This document shows, piece by piece, positions 1 to 6,121 of a stretch of 6,322 nt of DNA. How positions within the stretch are numbered: the first letter of the stretch is position 1; each line of letters starts with the position of its first letter. The position numbers and the translations under genes are program-made. Origin of the DNA: Thermoplasmata archaeon (GTDB taxonomy: Archaea > Thermoplasmatota > Thermoplasmata > Lutacidiplasmatales > UBA184); NCBI GenBank assembly GCA_030040625.1, contig JASHTI010000168.1:1-6322 (forward strand). Direction: 5' to 3'. The notes beneath the pieces were generated by a model, which worked only from the letters and a program-made list of their open reading frames with translations, was not told the origin of the DNA and searched no databases.

Positions 1-2
1 CG

Positions 3-605
3 GCGCGCGAGCGCCTGCCGGCCGAGCGCCGCGCGGTCACGCACCACTTCGAGGTCGGCGGCCACGACGGCTACGTCACCGTCGGGCTCTACCCGGACGG
101 CCGGGTCGGAGAGATCTTCTTCCGCGTCACCAAGGAAGGCTCGACGGTCAACGGGCTGATGGATTCGCTGGGGCTGTCGATGTCGATGGCCCTGCAGCAC
201 GGGGTGCCGCTGAAGGACCTCGTCCGCAAGCTCGCCCACCTCCGGTTCGAACCGGCGGGGATGACGAACAACCCGCGGGTCCGGTTCGCGCGCTCGATCC
301 CGGATTACGTCGCCCGGTGGCTCGCCCTCGAGTTCCTCTCCGAGGAGGACCGGCGGTCGATCGGCCTGGAGGGCTCGGCCGAGGGGAACGGCAACGGCCA
401 CGGCGCCCCGGCCGCGGCGCCCGCTCCGGCCCAGACGGTCCGTTTCGAGACGAAGCCGCTGGACGCCTTCGCCCCCGGCGGCGCCGAGCCGGCCGGCGCG
501 ACCAGCGAGGATGCCCCGTCCTGCGCGGTCTGCGGCGGGATCATGATGCGCTCGGGGACCTGCTACGCGTGCACGGTCTGCGGCTCGACGAGCGGCTGCT
601 CGTAG
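3..605 (+). CDS. nrdJ: Adenosylcobalamin-dependent (class II) ribonucleoside-diphosphate reductase, C-terminal 200 residues (5'-truncated)
   Basis: Class II ribonucleotide reductases convert ribonucleotides to deoxyribonucleotides by a cobalamin-generated thiyl radical, supplying dNTPs for replication and repair. The gene enters from the left edge; frame 3 is open to the TAG at 603-605. The visible part starts with RERLPAERR, followed by a glycine-rich stretch and the family signature KEGSTVNGLMDS, then LQHGVPLKDLV, LRFEPAGMTNNP and SIPDYVARWL, all typical of the NrdJ C-terminal third. A low-complexity Ala/Pro/Gly/Asn linker (about nt 370-510) separates this core from a terminal cysteine-rich module, C-x2-C-x9-C-x2-C-x2-C-x5-C, beginning near nt 521. 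In the family this flexible tail binds zinc and carries cysteines that re-reduce the active site. The catalytic barrel and cobalamin site lie outside the window. The gene converges on the minus-strand gene ending at 610, with a gap of only 4 bp. The identification is firm. Confidence 0.95.
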   Translation, partial: ARERLPAERRAVTHHFEVGGHDGYVTVGLYPDGRVGEIFFRVTKEGSTVNGLMDSLGLSMSMALQHGVPLKDLVRKLAHLRFEPAGMTNNPRVRFARSIPDYVARWLALEFLSEEDRRSIGLEGSAEGNGNGHGAPAAAPAPAQTVRFETKPLDAFAPGGAEPAGATSEDAPSCAVCGGIMMRSGTCYACTVCGSTSGCS

Positions 606-609
606 CCGC

Positions 610-990
610 TCAGGGCAGCGCGTAGCGGGCGAGCTCGATCAGGTCCCGGATCGTCGGCCGGCTCGCGGCGACGAGCGCCGCGCCGCCCCAAGCCCCTACG
701 ATCGACCCGTCCGGGAACCGGCCGGCCGCCGCGCGAGCGCCGAGCTCCGTCGGCGCCCCCCGGCGGTCCGCCTCCAGGAGGAGGACGACGGCCCCGACCG
801 GCCCCGCGGTGACCTCGACGGTCGCGGCGCCTCCGCGCTCGAGCGTCTCCACGCGCGCCTCCTCCTCGTGGAGCCGCGCGGTGCGGCCGGAACCGCCGCG
901 CGGCGCCCCCCGCGCGGCCGACCAGGCGATCTGTTCGCCGGCGGCGTGCAGGCGGCGCCGGAGCCCCTCGTCCAGCTCCAGGGCGGTCAC
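610..990 (-). CDS. Uncharacterised 126-aa protein, translationally coupled to the DUF2400-family gene
   Basis: I do not recognise this protein. Its GTG start (990-988) overlaps the TGA stop of the upstream gene (989-987) as GTGA, a classic coupling arrangement, so the two proteins are probably made together and may work together. The reading frame stays open much further upstream, but that extension lies antisense-shifted within the upstream gene and reads as Arg/Pro-rich shadow sequence. Protein-like composition begins at the GTG. The product has an N-terminal charged helix (LELDEGLRRRLHAAGEQ), a basic/Gly-rich segment near residues 27-37, a hydrophobic strand-like stretch VEVTAGPVGAVVLLLEA (58-74), and a conserved-looking C-terminal part with FPDGSIVGAWGGAALVAAS (92-110) and a final helix. 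It has no cysteines, no signal peptide and no clear membrane helix, so it is probably a small cytosolic alpha/beta protein. Its stop lies 4 bp from the nrdJ stop. Confidence 0.72.
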   Translation of the reverse strand: MTALELDEGLRRRLHAAGEQIAWSAARGAPRGGSGRTARLHEEEARVETLERGGAATVEVTAGPVGAVVLLLEADRRGAPTELGARAAAGRFPDGSIVGAWGGAALVAASRPTIRDLIELARYALP

Positions 991-1874
991 GCCGCTCCGC
1001 GGGTCGGACGCCAGAGGCGGCAGTCGGGGCGGACCGAGCACGGTCCGCAGACGGCCAGGTCCCGCTCCTTCGGGCAGTCGCCGGAGATCCCGGTGTGGCA
1101 GAGGACGAAATCGTAGCGGACCGGGTCGACCGGATCGATGCGCCGGAGCGCCTCGCTGACCTCCTCGACGGCGGCCCAGGAGCGGCTCCGCCGGCCCGTC
1201 AGACCGAGGTGGTAGGCGATCCAGTGCACGTGCTGGTCGAGCGGCACGCGGAGCTCGCCGGTCGGGATCGTCCGCCAGACGCCGAGGTCCGGGTAGCGGG
1301 CGCGGACCATCCACCGCACGAACAGCGTCAGGCGCTTGGCGGCGCTGTGACCGGGATCGAGCGGGCTCGGGAAGAGGGTGACGTACCCGCGCGGCGGCCG
1401 GCGGGCGCCGGCCGGCCCCTCGGTGCCCCGGAGGACCCGGGCGAGCGCGTCGAGGCCTCGGGCGAACCCGCCTTCGGCGAGGCCGTCGGCGAACGCCCGC
1501 TCGAGCGACGGGGCCCGGGCGTAGTAGGCCCCCAGGCGCTCCCCGAGGAAGGCGAGCTGGTCGCCCCGGATCCACCGGTGGCGGAAGCCGCGCAGGTCGC
1601 GGCGGAGCTCCGCGGCCCGCGAGGGATCGACGAGCCCGAGGACATCGTCGTCGACGAGGGCGGCGAGCCGGCCGATCGCGCCCCGGATCGCCGTGGTGTT
1701 GCCGATGGCGAGCGTCGAGGCGAAGATCCCGGCGATCTCGGCCCGCTTCGGATCGCGCGCGAGCGGCCGCAGCGCGGCGATCGGATCGTCGGCGAACGAG
1801 CGGGCGAACGGGAAACGGGTGTACAGCTGCTCGAGGTGCCTCGGCAGCTCGGGCGTCGGCCGGTGCGGTCCCAC
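987..1874 (-). CDS. DUF2400/TIGR02757-family protein, possible HhH-GPD-like DNA glycosylase with iron-sulfur-type cysteine loop
   Basis: This 295-aa protein matches the DUF2400/TIGR02757 family: EIAGIFASTLAIGNTTAIRG (46-65), SAAKRLTLFVRWMVR (177-191), LGVW (197-200), VPLDQHV (210-216), LGLTGR and DPVDPVRYDFVL. The family has no established function that I know of. Two features suggest an HhH-GPD base-excision glycosylase. First, PLDQHV with Asp213 resembles the catalytic VDTHI/V motif of endonuclease III. Second, the C-terminus carries C267-x8-C276-x2-C279-x5-C285 directly after a helix, where endonuclease III has its C-x6-C-x2-C-x5-C [4Fe-4S] loop. C259 is an extra cysteine. From memory, bacterial members usually stop just after the DPVKYDF region, so this cysteine tail may mark a distinct subgroup. 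The GTG start (1874) is preceded by a TATA-like gtaaat about 25 nt upstream, implying a leaderless mRNA. The divergent neighbours are a GNAT enzyme and polX. Family membership is firm; the glycosylase function is inference. Confidence 0.9.
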   Translation of the reverse strand: MGPHRPTPELPRHLEQLYTRFPFARSFADDPIAALRPLARDPKRAEIAGIFASTLAIGNTTAIRGAIGRLAALVDDDVLGLVDPSRAAELRRDLRGFRHRWIRGDQLAFLGERLGAYYARAPSLERAFADGLAEGGFARGLDALARVLRGTEGPAGARRPPRGYVTLFPSPLDPGHSAAKRLTLFVRWMVRARYPDLGVWRTIPTGELRVPLDQHVHWIAYHLGLTGRRSRSWAAVEEVSEALRRIDPVDPVRYDFVLCHTGISGDCPKERDLAVCGPCSVRPDCRLWRPTRGAA

Positions 1875-1884
1875 GGGCCGACGA

Positions 1885-1930
1885 GCGGGCGGCCCGATTT
1901 ACGGTTGCGCCGGGCGGGCCGCCCGTTTAC
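1885..1930. repeat. Tandem repeat of a palindromic GC box plus AT motif in the divergent promoter
   Basis: Two copies of the same block lie 28-29 bp apart: 1885-1902 (gcgggcggcccgatttac) and 1914-1930 (gcgggccgcccgtttac). They differ by one substitution and one single-base indel. Within each copy an 11-mer is a perfect 5+1+5 palindrome, CGGGC-N-GCCCG, at 1886-1896 and 1915-1925, so the two boxes are also an exact 11-bp inverted repeat of each other. Each box is followed by a TTTAC motif that coincides with a candidate TATA element, one read leftward and one rightward. The position between two divergent start codons suggests duplicated operator sites for a dimeric regulator. Chance is a real alternative for the GC part at this base composition, but less so for the whole 17-18 bp repeat. 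Confidence 0.6.
1897..1903 (-). promoter_or_regulatory. Candidate archaeal TATA box for the DUF2400 operon
   Basis: On the minus strand this reads cgtaaat, one of the few A/T-rich spots in the region. Its centre lies about 25 nt upstream of the GTG at 1874, the spacing expected if transcription begins at or next to the start codon. No GGAGG-type site precedes that GTG, which fits a leaderless transcript. Confidence 0.5.
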
Positions 1931-1932
1931 TA
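1925..1932 (+). promoter_or_regulatory. Candidate archaeal TATA box for the GNAT-polX operon
   Basis: The sequence gtttacta is centred about 25-26 nt before the ATG at 1954, mirroring the arrangement of the divergent gene. No Shine-Dalgarno-like sequence lies between it and the ATG, so a leaderless mRNA is likely. It directly abuts the second palindromic GC box (1915-1925), which therefore occupies the position where a BRE would lie. Confidence 0.5.
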
Positions 1933-1953
1933 CCCGGGCGCGCTCGCACCGGC

Positions 1954-2733
1954 ATGCGCCGGTCGCCGGAGCTCGCTCCCGTGGTGGACCGCGTCTGGCT
2001 GGAGGGCGAGGCGGCGCGATCCCCGCTCCTCCACGCCTACCCGCTCTGGGACCTCCTCCGGGAACCGACGCGGGTCCGGTTCGTCTCCGCTCGCGTGGGA
2101 GAGCGGACCGTCGGCTACCTCTGTCTCTGGCTCGCCCGGCCGGACCGCCCCATCGTCCACTGGTACGGTCCGGGCCCCGAGGCCGCCGCGCTCCTCGCCG
2201 GCCTCCCGCGGCCCCCGTTCGTGGCGGTGGTCCCGCCCGAGGCCGAGCCGTGGATCGCGCAGGCGTTCCCCGGGACGCGTTCCGAGCGCCTGCTCCTCCT
2301 CGAGCGGCCCCCCGGCCCGATCGAGGCCGGGCCGCTCCCGGTCCGCCCGCTGCTCCCGGCGGACCGGCCCACGCTGGAGGCCCTGGCCCGTTCCGACGAA
2401 CCGGAGCTCGTGGGCTACCCCGGCCTCGATGTGGCGGCGGAACCGGTCTGGGGGGCGTTCGATGGAGGGCGTCTGCTCGGGGTCGCACGGGCCTCGGTCC
2501 GGCTCCCCCGCATCTGGCTCGTCGGCGGCGTCTACGTCCGTCCCGAGGCCCGGGGCCACGGCTGGGGTCGGGCGCTCGTCGCCGAGGTGATCCGCGCGGC
2601 GGAGCGGGCCGGGGCCCCCGTCGGCCTCTACGCTCGGGAGGAGGCGGCACCGGCCCGGCGGCTCTACGAGGCGCTCGGCTTCCGGACCGTCGGCGAGCGC
2701 CGGCGGCTCGACGTTCCGCCGGAGGGGAACTAG
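1954..2733 (+). CDS. GNAT-family N-acetyltransferase (259 aa, with N-terminal extension domain)
   Basis: GNAT enzymes transfer an acetyl group from acetyl-CoA to an amine; the substrate here cannot be read from sequence. The catalytic domain is the C-terminal half (about residues 125-250). It contains a strand VWGAFDGGRLLGVARASV, the acetyl-CoA pyrophosphate loop VRPEARGHGWGRALV with R-G-H-G-W-G at 200-205, and motif B, ARRLYEALGFRTVGERR. The first 120 residues contain ERTVGYLCLWLARP and resemble a second, degenerate GNAT-like half without a CoA loop, as in double-GNAT proteins. The ATG at 1954 is chosen because a TATA-like element sits 25-26 nt upstream and because the open frame further upstream crosses the promoter and antisense DUF2400 sequence. 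GTG at 1981 or 1984 is a weaker alternative. It is followed after 4 bp by polX, so the two are probably co-transcribed; the acetylation target might be a repair protein, but nothing shows this directly. Confidence 0.9.
   Translation: MRRSPELAPVVDRVWLEGEAARSPLLHAYPLWDLLREPTRVRFVSARVGERTVGYLCLWLARPDRPIVHWYGPGPEAAALLAGLPRPPFVAVVPPEAEPWIAQAFPGTRSERLLLLERPPGPIEAGPLPVRPLLPADRPTLEALARSDEPELVGYPGLDVAAEPVWGAFDGGRLLGVARASVRLPRIWLVGGVYVRPEARGHGWGRALVAEVIRAAERAGAPVGLYAREEAAPARRLYEALGFRTVGERRRLDVPPEGN
2721..2727 (+). promoter_or_regulatory. Shine-Dalgarno site for polX
   Basis: GGAGGGG, inside the last codons of the acetyltransferase gene, lies 10 nt before the GTG at 2738. It supports this start and indicates that the second gene of the operon uses SD-led re-initiation. 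Confidence 0.55.
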
Positions 2734-2737
2734 CGCG

Positions 2738-4411
2738 GTGGTCGCGAACCCGGAGGTCGCCGCCCTGCTCGGGGAGGTCGCCGACCTCCTCGACCTGCTG
2801 GGCGAGCGGTTCAAGCCGGACGCCTACCGACGCGCGGCCCGCTCCCTGGAGGCGCTCCCGGAGGGCCTCGCCGCGATCGCCGGCCGCGGGGAGCTCCGGA
2901 GCATTCCGGGCGTCGGCGAAGCGATCGCCGCGAAGGTCGAGGAGATCCTCGCCACGGGCCGGCTCGCCTACCTCGACAAGCTCCGGGCCCAGGTGCCGGC
3001 CGGCGTCCTGGCGCTCATGCGGCTGCCGGGGGTGGGCCCGAAGACCGCGCGGCGCCTCTGGGTCGAGCTCGGCGTCGACGGGCCCGCCTCCCTCGCCGCC
3101 GCGATCGATGCCGGGCGGCTCGCGGGCGTGAAGGGGTTCGCCGAGAAGAAGATCGGGCAGCTCCGGCAGGGCCTCGGGGCCGCCGCCGCGGCGCCGGCCA
3201 CGGCCCGCCGGCCGCTGGAAGCCGCCTGGCCGGTCGCGCGCCTCCTGCTGGAAGGGCTGCGGGCCCACCCGGCGGTCCGCCAGATCGAGATCGCCGGCAG
3301 CTTCCGACGCGGCCGCGAGACGGTCGGCGACCTCGACATTCTGGTCACCTCCGAATCCCCCGAGGAGGTCTTCGACGCCTTCTCGCGCCGCCCGGAGGTC
3401 GGCGAGGTGCGGCTCCGAGGGCCGACCAAGGAAACGGCGATCCTCCGGATCGGGCTGCAGGTCGACCTTCGGGTCGTCGAGCCGGAGGCGTTCGGGGCGG
3501 CGCTCCAGTACTTCACCGGCTCCAAGGACCACAACGTCCGCCTGCGGTCGCTCGCCCGGGACCAGGGGCTGCGCATCAACGAGTACGGCGTCTACCGGGG
3601 CGAGCAGCGCATCGCGGGCCGCACCGAGGAGGAGGTCTACGCCGCCGTCGGTCTCCGCTACATCCCGCCGGAGCTGCGGGAGGACCGCGGCGAGATCGCG
3701 CAGGCGGCGGCCGGCGAGCTGCCGCGGCTCGTCGATCGCGACGACCTCCGCGCGGAACTCCACGTCCACCTGCCGGAGGCCGCCGCAGCGGCGGCGATCG
3801 ACGGCCTCCGCCGGCGGGCCCGGGCGCGTCGGATCTCCTCCGTCGGGATCGTCGTCGCCCGGCTGGAGGGGGGCCGGATCACGCCCGCCGACCCGCCGGG
3901 GCCGCTCCGAGGGTCCGGGGGACCGGGTCCGGAGATCGTCCCGCTCGCGGAGGTCGACGAGCGGCCGTCCGCCGAGCACCAGGCCTCGCTCGCCGCACGG
4001 GGCGTGCGTTCCCTCGTCTTGCGCCCCGCCACCGTGCTCGGGGGGGCCGCTCCGGCCCCCGGCGGGTCGCTTCCGGTCGGCCTGATCGCCCACGTCGGTG
4101 GCGCCCCGGAGACGCTCGGACCGGTCCTCGGGGCAGCTCGCCTATTCTCCGCCGCGGTCGAGGTCGGGCCGGGACCCGACCGGCTCGACTCCAACGGGGC
4201 ACGGGTGGCGCGCGAGGCCGGGGTGGCGCTCGCGGTGCCGACCGGGATCGACCGGACGGAGGACGATCCGCTCGGCCCGGTCGCGCTCGCCTTCGCGCGA
4301 CGTGCGGGGGCGACGCCGGGCGATGTGCGCAACGGGCCGGGGGCGGCGCTCGCCGGCGCGGGCTCGGACCCTACGGCAACGACGGGCCCGCGCGCCCGCC
4401 GGAGACGGTGA
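2738..4411 (+). CDS. polX: DNA polymerase family X (PolX) with degenerate PHP exonuclease domain
   Basis: PolX fills short gaps in base-excision and end-joining repair. The N-terminal 8-kDa-like region (4-45, with AYRRAARSLEALP) leads into helix-hairpin-helix motifs SIPGVGEAIAAKV (55-67) and RLPGVGPKTARRL (95-107) and a third weaker one near 125-142, which bind DNA backbone. The nucleotidyltransferase core has GSFRRGRETVGDLDILV (187-203) with metal-binding Asp198 and Asp200, the third Asp243 in QVDLRVV, and the thumb motif YFTGSKDHNVRLR (258-270) with NEYGVYRG. The C-terminal PHP domain (about 336-540), normally a Mn-dependent 3'-5' exonuclease, keeps HVH (His342, His344), a His in IAHVGG (452) and the EVGPGPDRLD segment. 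It lacks the canonical SDG, TDH, IH and DAH metal-ligand motifs, so exonuclease activity is probably lost. Length is 557 aa, close to the usual 570 or so. The GTG start has a GGAGGGG site 10 nt upstream. The last 41 bp overlap the convergent zinc-protein gene; the tail RARRRR is basic. Confidence 0.95.
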   Translation: MVANPEVAALLGEVADLLDLLGERFKPDAYRRAARSLEALPEGLAAIAGRGELRSIPGVGEAIAAKVEEILATGRLAYLDKLRAQVPAGVLALMRLPGVGPKTARRLWVELGVDGPASLAAAIDAGRLAGVKGFAEKKIGQLRQGLGAAAAAPATARRPLEAAWPVARLLLEGLRAHPAVRQIEIAGSFRRGRETVGDLDILVTSESPEEVFDAFSRRPEVGEVRLRGPTKETAILRIGLQVDLRVVEPEAFGAALQYFTGSKDHNVRLRSLARDQGLRINEYGVYRGEQRIAGRTEEEVYAAVGLRYIPPELREDRGEIAQAAAGELPRLVDRDDLRAELHVHLPEAAAAAAIDGLRRRARARRISSVGIVVARLEGGRITPADPPGPLRGSGGPGPEIVPLAEVDERPSAEHQASLAARGVRSLVLRPATVLGGAAPAPGGSLPVGLIAHVGGAPETLGPVLGAARLFSAAVEVGPGPDRLDSNGARVAREAGVALAVPTGIDRTEDDPLGPVALAFARRAGATPGDVRNGPGAALAGAGSDPTATTGPRARRRR

Positions 4412-4706
4412 CCGGCGGAGTGCCGGGATGGGCCGCGCACGCCGCGCAGCGGTGGTCCGACGGCTCGAGACCGTGGCGCCAGTAGCAGTCGACGCACAGC
4501 GCCCGCCCGCACTCCCAGCAGCGGGAGCGGCCCAGGCTGCTCCGGAGCTCCGTGCCGCAGTTCACGCACGCCCCCTCGGGGAGGAGCGGGTGGGCCCGGA
4601 ACGCCGGAGGCTCGGTGAGCGGGTGGCGCAGACCCGGACCCGGCATCGGCCCGCCGGGCGTCGGTCCCCCCATCGGGGGTCGGGGGCGGTCCCGGCTCTC
4701 GGGCAC
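4371..4706 (-). CDS. Small zinc-finger protein with FYVE-like eight-cysteine arrangement
   Basis: I do not recognise a named family. With a GTG start at 4706 the product is 111 aa: a Pro/Gly/Met-rich N-terminus (about 1-25), then C47-x2-C50-x12-C63-x2-C66-x4-C71-x2-C74-x12-C87-x2-C90 with a further His at 93, then a short Gly/Pro/Ser tail. Eight cysteines in four CxxC pairs predict two zinc ions. The order and spacing match the FYVE cross-brace fingers of eukaryotes, and CWECGRALCVDC resembles their CRxCG core, but the N-terminal WxxD signature is missing. A treble-clef or B-box-like zinc protein is the safe call; a role in protein or nucleic-acid binding is possible. The start is uncertain: ATG at 4784 gives 137 aa but has no SD or TATA signal and codons unlike the neighbours, whereas GTG 4706 has an A/T-rich agaaaag about 26 nt upstream; ATG 4673 is also possible. 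It overlaps the polX 3' end by 41 bp. Confidence 0.72.
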   Translation of the reverse strand: MPESRDRPRPPMGGPTPGGPMPGPGLRHPLTEPPAFRAHPLLPEGACVNCGTELRSSLGRSRCWECGRALCVDCYWRHGLEPSDHRCAACAAHPGTPPVTVSGGRAGPSLP

Positions 4707-4728
4707 GCTTCGGCGACCGCGGTCCCGG

Positions 4729-4735
4729 CTTTTCT
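4729..4735 (-). promoter_or_regulatory. Weak TATA-like element upstream of the zinc-protein gene
   Basis: agaaaag on the minus strand is the most A/T-rich spot between the zinc-protein coding region and the divergent membrane-protein gene. It lies about 26 nt before the in-frame GTG at 4706, the same spacing as at the divergent promoter near 1900. The match to an archaeal TATA consensus is loose, so this is tentative. The same A/T patch could serve the rightward gene. Confidence 0.3.
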
Positions 4736-4810
4736 GGCTATCGCTCGAGGCGCAGCGGTGCTGCGCGTGCACGGACGAGCTCATCTACCGGGAGGCGCGA
4801 GGTCGCGGCC

Positions 4811-5179
4811 GTGGGTGGCTACCCGGAGGGCCCGCCGGTGTACCGACGGCCGCTGCCGCCGCGGGCCGACCGCGCCGAGGCGCGCGGCACGGAGCGCTCG
4901 CACGCCGCGATCCCAATCGCCGTGATCCTGGTCGGGATCGGCCTCTACTTCGCGAGCACCTCGGTGCTGATCCCCGCGTTCCTGGGCTTCGTGCTGCTGC
5001 TCTCCGGCCTGTCGTTCCTGTCGACCCGGCTGAACCCGCTGAGCCCGCACTTCTACCTCACGCGCAAGCCGTCGTGGGCGGCCGTCGGGGTCGTCTTCCT
5101 CGGGGCGCTCGCCCTGCTCGCGGAAGCGTACACCGTCTGGGCGCGCGGCGGGGTCGCTCAGCTCGTGCCGCACCTGTAG
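4811..5179 (+). CDS. Small membrane protein with three predicted transmembrane helices (122 aa)
   Basis: The family is not recognised. The first 31 residues are hydrophilic and Pro/Arg-rich (YRRPLPPRADRAEARG), probably cytoplasmic. Three hydrophobic helices follow: about 32-49 (AAIPIAVILVGIGLYFAS), 51-70 (LIPAFLGFVLLLSGLSFL) and 89-109 (WAAVGVVFLGALALLAEAYTVW). The loop between helices 2 and 3 (STRLNPLSPHFYLTRKPS) is basic. There are no cysteines, no histidine cluster and no catalytic motif, so a structural or accessory membrane role is as far as one can go. The GTG at 4811 is the first start giving the full soluble segment; a GGAGG at 4791-4795 lies 15 nt upstream, rather far for a ribosome site. 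The gene is divergent from the zinc-protein gene and converges on nadA with a 3-bp gap, so it appears to be monocistronic. Confidence 0.75.
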   Translation: MGGYPEGPPVYRRPLPPRADRAEARGTERSHAAIPIAVILVGIGLYFASTSVLIPAFLGFVLLLSGLSFLSTRLNPLSPHFYLTRKPSWAAVGVVFLGALALLAEAYTVWARGGVAQLVPHL

Positions 5180-5182
5180 CCG

Positions 5183-6088
<906 letters not shown>

Positions 6089-6090
6089 GG

Positions 6091-6097
6091 CCCCTCC
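6091..6097 (-). promoter_or_regulatory. Shine-Dalgarno site for nadA
   Basis: GGAGGGG on the minus strand ends 2 nt before the GTG at 6088. The spacing is tight, but the in-frame TAA of nadC 36 nt upstream and the absence of any other start codon between them leave this GTG as the start. It is the same heptamer as the site before polX, the other downstream operon gene. Confidence 0.5.
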
Positions 6098-6121
6098 GGC
6101 GCGACTAGGTCCGGAGGCGAC

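Noticed and set aside
610..1575. Longer version of the 126-aa gene starting at 1575
   Set aside because: The extra 195 residues are out-of-frame DUF2400 sequence with shadow composition. The GTG at 990 overlapping the upstream stop is a far better start.
1693..1953. N-terminal extension of the acetyltransferase to an ATG at 1693
   Set aside because: It would run through the antisense DUF2400 5' end and the divergent promoter. The TATA-like box at -25 and the composition change support ATG 1954.
1095..3131. Plus-strand open frame of 678 codons
   Set aside because: It is antisense to the DUF2400 gene and then out of frame with GNAT and polX. The product is repetitive Arg/Pro/Ala/Gly sequence with no domain.
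1328..4093. Very long minus-strand open frame (921 codons) antisense to GNAT and polX
   Set aside because: It is a shadow caused by the scarcity of A/T-rich stop codons at this GC content. Its translation is Arg/Pro/Gly-rich without recognisable motifs, while the plus strand holds clear GNAT and PolX domains.
3658..4569. Minus-strand open frame of 303 codons over the polX 3' half
   Set aside because: Its translation is Ser/Arg/Pro-rich shadow sequence, and the PolX PHP-region homology and the zinc-protein cysteines occupy other frames here.
4707..4784. N-terminal extension of the zinc protein to ATG 4784
   Set aside because: No SD or TATA signal precedes this ATG, the stretch contains the local A/T-rich patch, and its codons (gat, aaa) differ from those of the neighbours. 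It is kept only as an alternative start.
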